From contig JAYQTT010000018.1 in NCBI GenBank assembly GCA_038147495.1, positions 1 to 49,476 of the forward strand: a stretch of DNA of 49,476 nucleotides, given 5' to 3'. Position 1 is the first letter of the stretch. Each line of letters starts with the position of its first letter. The notes below the pieces were generated by a model that saw only the letters and a program-made list of their open reading frames with translations, did no database searches and was not told the DNA's origin. This document shows positions 35,081 to 43,579 of the stretch, one piece after another. Source of the stretch: MED-G116 sp038147495 (GTDB lineage: Bacteria; Pseudomonadota; Alphaproteobacteria; Puniceispirillales; Puniceispirillaceae). A program made the translations under genes and the position numbers.

Positions 35081-36178
35081 ATGATGGATAGCACACAGCC
35101 TTTTGTGCGCTTTAATGGTGTTCAGAAAAGCTATGATGGCGAAACGCTTGTCGTCAAAGACCTCAATCTCGACATAGAAGCCGGTGAGTTTGTGACGATG
35201 CTTGGGCCTTCGGGTTCGGGCAAGACCACTTGCCTGATGATGCTCGCCGGTTTTGAGACGGCAACGCATGGCGACATCGAGCTTGGTGGGCGGCCGATCA
35301 ACAACATTCCTCCACACAAGCGTGGCATCGGCATGGTGTTCCAGAATTATGCGCTGTTTCCGCACATGACGGTGGCGGAAAATCTGGCCTTTCCGCTGAA
35401 GGTTCGCAAGCTTGGTGACAGTGAAGTCACTGACAAGGTCAACAAGGTGCTGGATATGGTACAGATGCGGGCCTTTGGTGATCGCAAGCCGGCCCAGCTT
35501 TCCGGTGGTCAGCAACAGCGGATTGCGCTGGCGCGTGCGCTGGTGTTTGAGCCGGAGCTTGTGCTGATGGATGAACCGCTTGGCGCGCTCGACAAACAAC
35601 TTCGCGAGCATATGCAATATGAGATCAAGCATATTCATGAATCGCTTGGTGTGACTGTGGTTTATGTGACCCATGACCAATCCGAAGCGTTGACAATGTC
35701 GAACCGGATTGCGGTTTTTGACGATGGGGTGATCCAACAGCTTGCCGATCCGGTCACCTTGTATGAAAAGCCGGAAAATGCGTTTGTCGCGCAATTCATT
35801 GGTGAAAATAACCGGCTTACCGGAACGGTGAAATCTGTCTCAAAGGGCGTTGCATCGGTAACGCTCGACAGCGGTGATGATGTGAAGGCGCTGGCGATTA
35901 ACACCGGTGGGGCGGGTGAGCGAACCCTGCTGTCTATCCGGCCGGAGCGCTGTATCGTCACTGACAAGAAAGCACGCGGGATGAGTGCGCTTCATGGCCG
36001 CATAGAAGAGTTGATATATCTTGGTGATCATATCCGCTGCCGGATGAATGTTGCTGGTGATGATCAATTTGTCGTCAAAGTGCCAAACACATCGGACAAG
36101 CTCGGCCTGAACATCGGGGCAGAAGTCTATGTGGGCTGGGATATAAGCGATTGCCGCGCGCTTGATTATCCGCAGTAA
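35081..36178 (+). CDS. potA: Spermidine/putrescine-type ABC transporter ATPase
   Basis: A 365-residue ATPase with a C-terminal TOBE domain. Walker A is LGPSGSGKTT, the Q-loop is VFQNYALFPHMTVAENL, the signature is LSGGQQQRIALARAL, Walker B is VLMDEPLGALD and the H-loop VTHDQSEALTMS. The family imports polyamines, betaines, amino-acid derivatives or other cations. It heads an A-D-B-C operon and is divergent from creatinase, so a guanidino or betaine-like ligand is plausible. The ATG at 35081 begins MMDSTQPFVRFNGVQKSYDG; no strong ribosome site is visible. Confidence 0.87.
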   Translation: MMDSTQPFVRFNGVQKSYDGETLVVKDLNLDIEAGEFVTMLGPSGSGKTTCLMMLAGFETATHGDIELGGRPINNIPPHKRGIGMVFQNYALFPHMTVAENLAFPLKVRKLGDSEVTDKVNKVLDMVQMRAFGDRKPAQLSGGQQQRIALARALVFEPELVLMDEPLGALDKQLREHMQYEIKHIHESLGVTVVYVTHDQSEALTMSNRIAVFDDGVIQQLADPVTLYEKPENAFVAQFIGENNRLTGTVKSVSKGVASVTLDSGDDVKALAINTGGAGERTLLSIRPERCIVTDKKARGMSALHGRIEELIYLGDHIRCRMNVAGDDQFVVKVPNTSDKLGLNIGAEVYVGWDISDCRALDYPQ

Positions 36179-36294
36179 TTATGGCTAGGATATTTTAATA
36201 ATTTCTTATCGGTTTCACCGATGAGTTTAACGGTGCCGAGTAGGCGTCAAACCAAGGGCAGAAAATGTCCATTTAACAAGGGAGCACAGACATC

Positions 36295-37386
36295 ATGTCT
36301 TCAATCATTAAACATGCAGTGGTTGCAACGGCAATGACAACATTGGTTGTCGGCGCGGCTTCAGCTGCCGACCTTACGGTCGTATCCTGGGGCGGTGCTT
36401 ACACCAAGTCACAGGTAGAAGCCTATCACAAGCCATGGATGGCCAGCACTGGCAACAACATCATTTCCGAGGATTACGGCGGGGGTATCGCCGAAATCAA
36501 GGCGCAGGTTGAGTCCGGTAACGTCACATGGGACGTTGTTGACGTTGAACTTTCAGACGCCATCCGCGCCTGTGACGAGGGCCTGCTTGAGACGATCGAC
36601 CATTCAATGCTGCCAGCCGCACCAGACGGCACGCCAGCTGTTGACGATTTCTTGCCCGGCACATTGCATGATTGTGCGGTTGCCAACATCGTTTGGTCAT
36701 CAGTCTATGTTTACGACTCAAGCAAGGTTCGTAACTGGAACGCGCCAAAGACAATGGCAGACTTCTTCAACACTGACGCCTTCCCGGGCAAGCGCGGCAT
36801 GCGTAAGTCACCAAAGGTCACTTTGGAATTTGCTCTGATCGCCGACGGCGTTCCAGTGAGCCAAGTTTATGACGTGCTTGGCACTCCAGAGGGTGTTGAT
36901 CGTGCGTTTGCAAAGCTGGACACCATCAAGGATGACGTGATCTGGTGGGAAGCTGGCGCGCAGCCGCCACAGCTTTTGGCTGACGGCGAAGTGATCTTCA
37001 CAACCGCGTGGAACGGACGTGTGTTTAACGCTGTTGCTGCTGAGGACCAGTCATTTGAAATGGTTTGGGACGGTCAGATCTATGACCTTGACCTGTGGGT
37101 CATTCCAAAAGGTTCAAAGAACAAAGAAGCCGCTATGGACTTCGTGAAGTTCTCGACTGCAACAGAGCAGCTTGCCGCTCAGGCATCATGGATTTCATAT
37201 GGTCCAGCCCGTGCGTCATCTGTGCCGTTGATCGGAACATATCATGACAACCCAGCTATCAAGATGGCCGAGCATATGCCAACTGCACCTGGCAACTTCA
37301 AGAACGCCCTGCAGAACGACTTTGAGTTCTGGGCAGACAACCAGGACGAGCTGAACGAGCGTTTCAACTCATGGCTGGCACAATAG
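36295..37386 (+). CDS. potD: Polyamine-type ABC substrate-binding protein
   Basis: A 363-residue periplasmic protein (extracellular solute-binding family 1, PotD/PotF-like). The signal peptide is about 25 residues (MSSIIKHAVVATAMTTLVVG then AASA) with cleavage before ADLTVVSWGG. WDVVDVELSDAIRACDEGLLE and DLWVIPKGSKNKEAAMDFVKF are family blocks. GGGAG at 36280-36284 marks the start. Like livK it uses CCA, TCA, ACA, AAC, GAC and TTC codons heavily, unlike its neighbours, suggesting high expression. The gap after potA holds a small ATCGGT-TTC-ACCGAT hairpin (36208-36222). Confidence 0.87.
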   Translation: MSSIIKHAVVATAMTTLVVGAASAADLTVVSWGGAYTKSQVEAYHKPWMASTGNNIISEDYGGGIAEIKAQVESGNVTWDVVDVELSDAIRACDEGLLETIDHSMLPAAPDGTPAVDDFLPGTLHDCAVANIVWSSVYVYDSSKVRNWNAPKTMADFFNTDAFPGKRGMRKSPKVTLEFALIADGVPVSQVYDVLGTPEGVDRAFAKLDTIKDDVIWWEAGAQPPQLLADGEVIFTTAWNGRVFNAVAAEDQSFEMVWDGQIYDLDLWVIPKGSKNKEAAMDFVKFSTATEQLAAQASWISYGPARASSVPLIGTYHDNPAIKMAEHMPTAPGNFKNALQNDFEFWADNQDELNERFNSWLAQ

Positions 37387-37424
37387 GCCAGACGCTGGTT
37401 TGAACCGGCTCTGATACAAAAATC

Positions 37425-37455
37425 GGGTGACCATGGGACAAATCTGTGGTCACCC
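37425..37455 (+). terminator. Intercistronic hairpin between potD and potB
   Basis: GGGTGACCA (37425-37433) pairs perfectly with TGGTCACCC (37447-37455) around a 13-base loop. Only a weak T content follows, so it is more likely an mRNA-stabilising or attenuating hairpin than a full stop. It mirrors the hairpin after livK. Confidence 0.6.
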
Positions 37456-37511
37456 CTTCCATTAATAGATTTAGTTGAATTCTGATAAAGCACTGTTCCT
37501 CCGGGTTGATC

Positions 37512-38765
37512 ATGAGCGAAATATCCACAACACCTTTGACCGCCGCTGACGGCACGCCGCTCAAGAAGAAGCTTGCGCAGGCGATGTTCCGCAGCAAGGT
37601 ACGCGCGACCGGGTTGGTCATGCCACTGCTTGCGTTCGTGCTGATCAGCTTTGTGATCCCCATCCTCGCACTGATGTGGCAGGGTGTTTATAACGACACC
37701 TTCGAGAGTCTGATGCCGAATCTGACGGCTGAATTGAAGGCGTGGGATGGTGTCAGCGAGCCGACTGAAGAGATGTTTGCCCTATTGGCGGCGGACCTTC
37801 AGCAGAACCGTGAGGACCGCACGATCGGTAAGGTGGCCTCCCGTGTGAATCAGGAATTGTCGGGAACGCGCTCGCTGTTCACCTCGACCGCGCGCAAGGT
37901 CAAAAAAGCCAAGGCGCCTTACAAGGAAAGCCTGATCAAGATTAAAAAGGATTGGGGCGATCTCGAAGTCTGGCAGGCGATGAAGCTGACCAATGAGAGT
38001 TTGACGCCGGGATATTACGCAACATCGCTCGATAGCCGCTACACCGTCGATCAGGGGTTTGTCGCCGAGGATGAAAAGCGCCAGATTTACGTAAAGCTGT
38101 TTATGCGAACCTTGTTCATTTCCGGCTCGGTGATGCTGCTGTGTCTGTTGCTTGGCTATCCGGTGGCCTATCTGCTGGCGACATTGCCGCTACGATATTC
38201 CAATCTGCTGATGATCATGGTGTTGTTGCCGTTCTGGACATCGCTATTGGTCCGGACAACGGCATGGATCGCCATTCTGCAATCGCAAGGTGTGGTGAAT
38301 GATTTGCTGGTCTGGGTTGGCATCACCGCCGATGACAGCCGCTTTTCGCTAATCTACAACATGACCGGTACGATTATCGCGATGACGCATATTCTGTTGC
38401 CGTTCATGATCCTGCCACTTTATTCGGTGATGAAGACGATCCCGCCATCCTATATGCGGGCGGCGCGCTCGCTTGGGGCAACGCCGACGCTGGCCTTTAT
38501 CAAGGTTTATATGCCGCAGACGGTCCCCGGTATTGGCGCAGGGGGATTGCTGGTGTTCATTCTGGCGATTGGTTACTACATCACACCGGCCCTTGTCGGT
38601 GGTCAGGACGGCCAGCTCATTTCAAACATGATTGCCTATCACATGCAAAAGTCGCTGAACTGGTCTTTGGCGGCGGCGCTTGGTGGCATTTTGCTCGCTG
38701 GCGTGCTGTTGCTCTATTGGGCATATGACCGGATCATCGGCATCGACAACATGAAACTCGGATAA
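37512..38765 (+). CDS. potB: Polyamine-type ABC transporter permease, PotB-like
   Basis: A 418-residue permease, much longer than E. coli PotB (about 285). After the first hydrophobic segment (TGLVMPLLAFVLISFVIPIL, near 40) a hydrophilic region of roughly 120 residues, rich in Lys and Glu (TARKVKKAKAPYKESLIKIK), precedes the standard five-segment permease domain. The EAA loop is YMRAARSLGATPTLAFIKVY. The insertion would face the periplasm. The ATG at 37512 is preferred to the in-frame TTG six bases earlier. It is followed by potC after three bases. Confidence 0.85.
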   Translation: MSEISTTPLTAADGTPLKKKLAQAMFRSKVRATGLVMPLLAFVLISFVIPILALMWQGVYNDTFESLMPNLTAELKAWDGVSEPTEEMFALLAADLQQNREDRTIGKVASRVNQELSGTRSLFTSTARKVKKAKAPYKESLIKIKKDWGDLEVWQAMKLTNESLTPGYYATSLDSRYTVDQGFVAEDEKRQIYVKLFMRTLFISGSVMLLCLLLGYPVAYLLATLPLRYSNLLMIMVLLPFWTSLLVRTTAWIAILQSQGVVNDLLVWVGITADDSRFSLIYNMTGTIIAMTHILLPFMILPLYSVMKTIPPSYMRAARSLGATPTLAFIKVYMPQTVPGIGAGGLLVFILAIGYYITPALVGGQDGQLISNMIAYHMQKSLNWSLAAALGGILLAGVLLLYWAYDRIIGIDNMKLG

Positions 38766-38768
38766 CCC

Positions 38769-39683
38769 ATGGCACAGCTACCTCCCTATACCACGACTGC
38801 AGAGCGTATCTGGCACTACACCTTTCGCTTTATTTGCGGGCTGATCTTCTTGTTCCTGATCTTGCCGGTGCTGATCGTTCTGCCGCTGTCCTTTAACGTA
38901 GAGCCGTATTTCAGCTTTACCCCGGGGATGTTGACGTTCGACTCAGAGGCCTATTCCTTGCGATGGTACAGGGATATTTTCTACAATGGCATGCAGGCGC
39001 CTGACGCGCCATTGGATTGGGCGTGGCTTGCCGATACATGGAATAACGGCCAGTGGATGCGCGCCATTCGCAACAGCTTCTTTATCGGTGCCTGTGCGAC
39101 TTTGTTGTCAACGGCCCTTGGCACACTTGCCGCGATTGGTCTTAGCCGCTCGGAGATGCCCTATCGCCGTTTGATTATGTCGATCTTGATTTCGCCGATG
39201 ATTGTGCCTTTGGTGATCACCGCCGCTGGCATGTTTTTCTTCTATTCAAAAGTTCAGCTCAGCCAGACCTATATCGGTGTGATCATGGCGCATGCGGTGC
39301 TTGGCACGCCCTTCGTTATCATTACAGTGACAGCAACGTTGGTTGGTTTTGACAAATCGCTTGTGCGGGCCTCGAACTCACTTGGAGCCGGGCCTGTGTT
39401 AACCTTTTTCAAGGTGCAGATGCCGTTGATTACCCCCGGCGTTATTGCTGGTGGTCTTTTTGCTTTCATCACCTCTTTTGACGAGGTTGTTGCGGTGCTG
39501 TTTCTGGCCAGTCCCGAGCAGCGCACGATTCCACGGCAAATGTGGTCGGGGATCCGCGAACAGATCAGCCCGACGATCCTTGCTGTTGCGACCTTGTTGG
39601 TTCTGTTGTCGATCATTTTGCTGACGGTGATTGAATTGTTGCGCCGCCGGTCTGAACGGATGCGCGGTATCACCCCCGGTTGA
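38769..39683 (+). CDS. potC: Polyamine-type ABC transporter permease, PotC-like
   Basis: A 304-residue inner-membrane permease with about six hydrophobic segments. The EAA loop is RASNSLGAGPVLTFFKVQMP, and FITSFDEVVAVLFLASPEQRTIPRQMW is a well-known PotC-type block after it. It pairs with PotB to form the channel. It is the last gene of the potADBC operon. The 127-base gap to the next gene holds only small hairpins (39725-39744 and 39779-39794) without T-runs. Confidence 0.87.
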   Translation: MAQLPPYTTTAERIWHYTFRFICGLIFLFLILPVLIVLPLSFNVEPYFSFTPGMLTFDSEAYSLRWYRDIFYNGMQAPDAPLDWAWLADTWNNGQWMRAIRNSFFIGACATLLSTALGTLAAIGLSRSEMPYRRLIMSILISPMIVPLVITAAGMFFFYSKVQLSQTYIGVIMAHAVLGTPFVIITVTATLVGFDKSLVRASNSLGAGPVLTFFKVQMPLITPGVIAGGLFAFITSFDEVVAVLFLASPEQRTIPRQMWSGIREQISPTILAVATLLVLLSIILLTVIELLRRRSERMRGITPG

Positions 39684-39810
39684 TCCTGATGAAATGACTT
39701 TCTGATCGTTGGTGAAGGCGTGCCAAGGCGGCATGTTTCGCCTTGCAGACCAGCATTTAAATGGTCAAGAATGCCGAATCTCCTGAGGCGGAGAATCTTG
39801 GGAGGGCTTA

Positions 39811-40728
39811 ATGCCTGCCATCTTGAAAGACATAGGCAAGAGCGTCTGGGAAAATCCGCATCTGGTTTTGGCGCTGGCGGCGTTGATGTGGGGCGGTCAC
39901 ACGATCGTTGCGCGTGCCTCGGTGGGCGAGGTGTCGCCGATGCTGCTGATGGCGCTACGTTGGCTGTTATGTTTGCTGGTCCTCGCTGTGTTCCTGCGCC
40001 GTGAGATCAAGCGGGATTGGCCGATCTTGCGAGCCAATATGTTGTGGCTCATGCTGATGGGTGGTGTGGGCCTTGCTGGCTTTACCATCTTTTTCATATC
40101 AGCTGCGCAATATACCTCGGCAATCAATCTTGGGATCATGCAAAGCTCCATCCCTGCCTTTGTGATTCTGATGAGTTTTCTGTTTCTTGGAAAGCCTTTC
40201 GGACTGATGCAGACATTTGGCTTGTGCCTGACAATTATCGGGGTTGTCTATTTGACAAGCGGCGGGTCTCTTGACGCCCTTGCGGCACTGGCGATCAATT
40301 TCGGTGATTTGTTGATGCTGGTCGCCTGTCTTTGCTACGCCGGTTTTGCCGTTGGACTAAGCCGAAAGGTCGCATCAAGCCCATTTGTTCTGTTGGCGTT
40401 TTTCTCACTCTTTGCTCTATTCACCCTTGGAATTTGTGCTGTCGTTGAATATCTGCAAGGCTTACAGATATTGCCGAGTTTTAAAGGTGTTTTACTGATA
40501 ATCTACAGCGGTGTTGTCGCTTCGTTGACAGGGCAGCTGTTTTTTGTCAGGGGAGTGAGGCTCGTTGGGGCCAATCGTGCAGGGCTTTACATCAATCTCG
40601 TGCCGGTTTTCGGCGCGTTAATGGCTGTAGTGTTCCTTGGTGAAAGTTTGAAAATCTATCATGGTATTTCGCTGATTATGGTTTTGTCCGGCATTTATCT
40701 GGTGGAAAAATTCAAATCGAATGACTAA
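39811..40728 (+). CDS. EamA-family (DMT) transporter
   Basis: A 305-residue membrane protein with ten hydrophobic segments in two EamA repeats. LALAALMWGGHTIVARASVGEVSP is the repeat 1 start, FISAAQYTSAINLGIMQSSIPAF the conserved middle, and LINLVPVFGALMAVVFLGESL the repeat 2 block. GGGAGGG directly precedes the ATG. It is a probable metabolite exporter with unknown substrate. It leads an aldehyde dehydrogenase and a methyltransferase gene on the same strand. Confidence 0.86.
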   Translation: MPAILKDIGKSVWENPHLVLALAALMWGGHTIVARASVGEVSPMLLMALRWLLCLLVLAVFLRREIKRDWPILRANMLWLMLMGGVGLAGFTIFFISAAQYTSAINLGIMQSSIPAFVILMSFLFLGKPFGLMQTFGLCLTIIGVVYLTSGGSLDALAALAINFGDLLMLVACLCYAGFAVGLSRKVASSPFVLLAFFSLFALFTLGICAVVEYLQGLQILPSFKGVLLIIYSGVVASLTGQLFFVRGVRLVGANRAGLYINLVPVFGALMAVVFLGESLKIYHGISLIMVLSGIYLVEKFKSND

Positions 40729-40770
40729 ATATCAAAGCAACAAAATGTTTGTGATGGAGAAGAGACGAAC

Positions 40771-42213
40771 ATGATCGACAAGCGCAATTTTTACATCAAC
40801 GGCGCGTGGGTCGCTCCGGTTGACGGACAGGATTTTCCAGTTTTGAACCCAGCGACTGAAGAAGCGTATGCTGTGATATCGCTTGGTGGTGCCGCAGATG
40901 CTGAAGCGGCAATCATGGCGGCGCGCGCCGCGTTTCCATCATGGTCGCAAACCACACCATCCGAGCGTGCAGAATATCTGAAGGCTCTCCTTGCTGCCTA
41001 TGAGAAGCATTCCGGCCAGATGGCGGAAATGATTTCGGATGAAATGGGTGCGCCGATTGATATGTCGCATTCCGATCAGGCTTCGGCAGGACGGTCACAT
41101 CTAAAGGCGTTTTTGCGGGCGCTTGAAGGTTTTGAATGGTCACGCCCTGTCCGCCCTGGCCTGGAAGGTCAGGAACTGGTGCATGAAGCTGCCGGAGTGG
41201 CGGCTCTTATCACGCCATGGAACTGGCCGATGAATCAGGTTGTTCTGAAGGTTGGTGCCGCAATCGCAGCAGGCTGTACGATGGTTCTCAAGCCCTCAGA
41301 AATTGCCCCGATGTCGAGCATCCTGTTCGCCGAGATGGTGCATGAAGCCGGACTTCCTGCCGGTGTCTTTAATATGGTGAATGGTGATGGTCCGGGTGTT
41401 GGCTCCATTTTGTCATCGCATCCGGAAATTGACGTCGTGTCATTCACTGGATCAACCAGAGCCGGTATCCTGATCAGCAAGGCGGCCGCCGACACGGTAA
41501 AGACGGTGTCTTTGGAGTTGGGCGGCAAATCACCAAATCTTGTCTTTGCTGACTCTGATCTTGAGGCGGCAGTGGCACGGGGAACATCGTTCTGCTTTGC
41601 CAATACCGGACAGTCTTGCAACGCCGCCACGCGGATGCTGGTGGAACGCAGCGTCTATGATCGGGCGGTAGAAGTCGCCAAAGCAACAGCCGAGGCAACA
41701 AAGGTTGATCTGCCGAGAAAATCGGGCGATCACATCGGCCCTGTTGTATCAGAAGCCCAGTTTGAGAAGGTGCAACGCCTGATTCAGGCGGGCATTGATG
41801 AAGGCGCAAGGCTGGTTGCCGGTGGTGTCGGACGCCCTGACGGTCTTAATCGTGGTTGGTTCGTAAAGCCGACTGTGTTTGCCGATGCAACGCCCGACAT
41901 GACCATTATGAAGGAAGAAATCTTCGGGCCTGTCTTGGCCATGATGCCGTTTGATACCGAAGAAGAGGCGATCGAAATCGCCAATGATACGCCTTATGGT
42001 CTTGCCGCCTATATCCAGACAGGCAGCAATGAGCGTGCTCGCCGCGTGGCTGCCAAGCTGCGTGCCGGCATGATTCAGGTAAACGGCGCCAGCCGTGCGT
42101 CAGGAAGCCCGTTTGGTGGTTTCAAGCAATCCGGTGTTGGTCGTGAAGGCGGTGTCTGGGGCATCGAAGAGTTCCTTGAGGTCAAGTCAATCAGCGGCAT
42201 TGTCGGCGACTAG
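40771..42213 (+). CDS. NAD(P)-dependent aldehyde dehydrogenase
   Basis: A complete 480-residue aldehyde dehydrogenase. ITPWNWPMNQVVLKVGAAIA is the NAD-binding N-motif, FTGSTRAGILI the phosphate loop, LELGGKSPN contains the general-base glutamate and NTGQSCNAATR the catalytic cysteine. EEIFGPVLAMMPF and SPFGGFKQSGVGREGG close it. The sequence is nearer to broad-range aldehyde dehydrogenases than to a named betaine- or semialdehyde-specific type. It would oxidise aldehydes from amine breakdown. It stands 42 bases after the EamA gene. Confidence 0.87.
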   Translation: MIDKRNFYINGAWVAPVDGQDFPVLNPATEEAYAVISLGGAADAEAAIMAARAAFPSWSQTTPSERAEYLKALLAAYEKHSGQMAEMISDEMGAPIDMSHSDQASAGRSHLKAFLRALEGFEWSRPVRPGLEGQELVHEAAGVAALITPWNWPMNQVVLKVGAAIAAGCTMVLKPSEIAPMSSILFAEMVHEAGLPAGVFNMVNGDGPGVGSILSSHPEIDVVSFTGSTRAGILISKAAADTVKTVSLELGGKSPNLVFADSDLEAAVARGTSFCFANTGQSCNAATRMLVERSVYDRAVEVAKATAEATKVDLPRKSGDHIGPVVSEAQFEKVQRLIQAGIDEGARLVAGGVGRPDGLNRGWFVKPTVFADATPDMTIMKEEIFGPVLAMMPFDTEEEAIEIANDTPYGLAAYIQTGSNERARRVAAKLRAGMIQVNGASRASGSPFGGFKQSGVGREGGVWGIEEFLEVKSISGIVGD

Positions 42214-42253
42214 CAAGGGCCGCCGATGACGGCAGAGTGTTTTTGGGGGTTTC

Positions 42254-42904
42254 ATGATCGGTGATGATGAAGAGGGTATTCGGCTTCTCGAAGGCGCATA
42301 TGCTCTGGAAACCCCCGATGACAATCTTGCCTATTACCGCGATTTTGCCCGTCATTATGACCAGTCTTTTGCCGCAACGCTGGGCTATATCTATCCAAGC
42401 GCAATCGTGCGGTGCCTCGCCGGTCTTGATTTGCCGCAAGGCCGAATCCTCGACATTGGATGCGGTACCGGCCTTGTCGCAGCACGGCTGAAAGAGGCGC
42501 GGGCAGATCTGGTCATTGACGGGGTTGATATCTCGCCTGAGATGCTATCCGTGGCGCGTGACAAGAAGCTATACAACGCGCTGTATGAGGCTGACCTGAC
42601 GGCGGATTTATCCGGTTTGCCGACCGATTATGCCGCGATCATCAGCGCTGGCACCTTCACCCATGGCCATCTCGGCCCCGCGCCAATAGCCGGTCTTGTC
42701 GGGCATTGCTGTTCGGGTGCGCAGGCTGTCATCGGCGTCAATGCACAGCACCATGCGCAACGTGGCTTTGGTGCCTTTATGGACGGGCTCGTTGATGCCG
42801 GACTGATCAGTCCGCCCACCTATGAAGAGGTGCTGATCTATCAGGGTGCCGATACTGAACATGCCAATGACAAGGCCTTGATCATGGGTTTTACCGTCAT
42901 CTAG
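42254..42904 (+). CDS. Class I SAM-dependent methyltransferase
   Basis: A 216-residue methyltransferase. Motif I is RILDIGCGTGLVAARL (near 70), the acidic residue after strand 2 is in IDGVDISPEMLSVAR, and YEADLTADLSGLPTDYAAIISAGTFTH covers motifs II-IV. The N-terminal YYRDFARHYDQSF is typical of small-molecule methyltransferases (UbiE/TehB style). The acceptor is unknown. It is 40 bases after the aldehyde dehydrogenase and likely in the same operon. Confidence 0.82.
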   Translation: MIGDDEEGIRLLEGAYALETPDDNLAYYRDFARHYDQSFAATLGYIYPSAIVRCLAGLDLPQGRILDIGCGTGLVAARLKEARADLVIDGVDISPEMLSVARDKKLYNALYEADLTADLSGLPTDYAAIISAGTFTHGHLGPAPIAGLVGHCCSGAQAVIGVNAQHHAQRGFGAFMDGLVDAGLISPPTYEEVLIYQGADTEHANDKALIMGFTVI

Positions 42905-42934
42905 CCGGTATGCCGCCCTTTACCTGAAACTCAC

Positions 42935-43579
42935 TCAATCATTATCGCTCAATCCCGCGCCAGCGCCGGCAAGACGCGAGGCTTCGGTTGCGGGTGCATA
43001 GGTGTTGTGCGCATAGCGCGTCAAGACCGCAATACATTCGGTCATTGTTGAACTGACTCTGGTAACAGGATGCGTGGTAGCGGGCAGATCATTATCTGCG
43101 ATGGAAGCGATCCGGCACTCGGCTTCTGCGATCAGCAGGCTGTGAGGGATCATTTCACTGTGAAAACCGTCTGAAGAAATGTCGATGGATATGTCGCCTA
43201 TCGTCAGCCGCACAGCGCCCGAACCGGCACAGGCGGCCAAAAAGGGGATCAGGATCATCGGCTCGCGCAACCGGAATTCACCATCCGGTAAATTGATCGC
43301 CCCGTCAGAAAGTGCTGTGCCAAAACCAAGCGGGCAAACCCATCCATCACCCTCTGTCCCCGGCATTGTGACAGGGGTTCGGCCTTGCTCAATACCTGTG
43401 GCATAGAATGACAGATAGCGGCACATCGCCGTCACGCCGGGTGCGCCATGGCGGACCAGCCAGTCGAGCGCAAATCCTGCTTCCTCGGCGATGCCCCATG
43501 GCATGCCAACGCCGCGTGCGGCTTTGACTGTCAGGCTGCGTGTCTCTCCGACAGACCAGCTGTGTGTGGCTGTTGTCAC
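42935..43579 (-). CDS. DUF3726 family protein
   Basis: A 214-residue protein that I recognise as DUF3726 from its start, VGETRSLTVKAARGVGMPWG followed by IAEEAGFALDWL, and from FLAACAGSGAVRLTIGD. It has no signal peptide or membrane segment. The function is unknown; the family is mostly seen in marine alphaproteobacteria. Its start overlaps the stop of the 571-residue unknown gene (ATGA), so the two products probably work together. It is the last gene of a minus-strand operon starting with the GFA protein. Confidence 0.7.
   Translation of the reverse strand: MTTATHSWSVGETRSLTVKAARGVGMPWGIAEEAGFALDWLVRHGAPGVTAMCRYLSFYATGIEQGRTPVTMPGTEGDGWVCPLGFGTALSDGAINLPDGEFRLREPMILIPFLAACAGSGAVRLTIGDISIDISSDGFHSEMIPHSLLIAEAECRIASIADNDLPATTHPVTRVSSTMTECIAVLTRYAHNTYAPATEASRLAGAGAGLSDND

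Noticed and set aside
39725..39744. Terminator after potC
   Set aside because: AAGGCG/CGCCTT forms a six-pair stem but no T-run follows, so there is no good case for termination.
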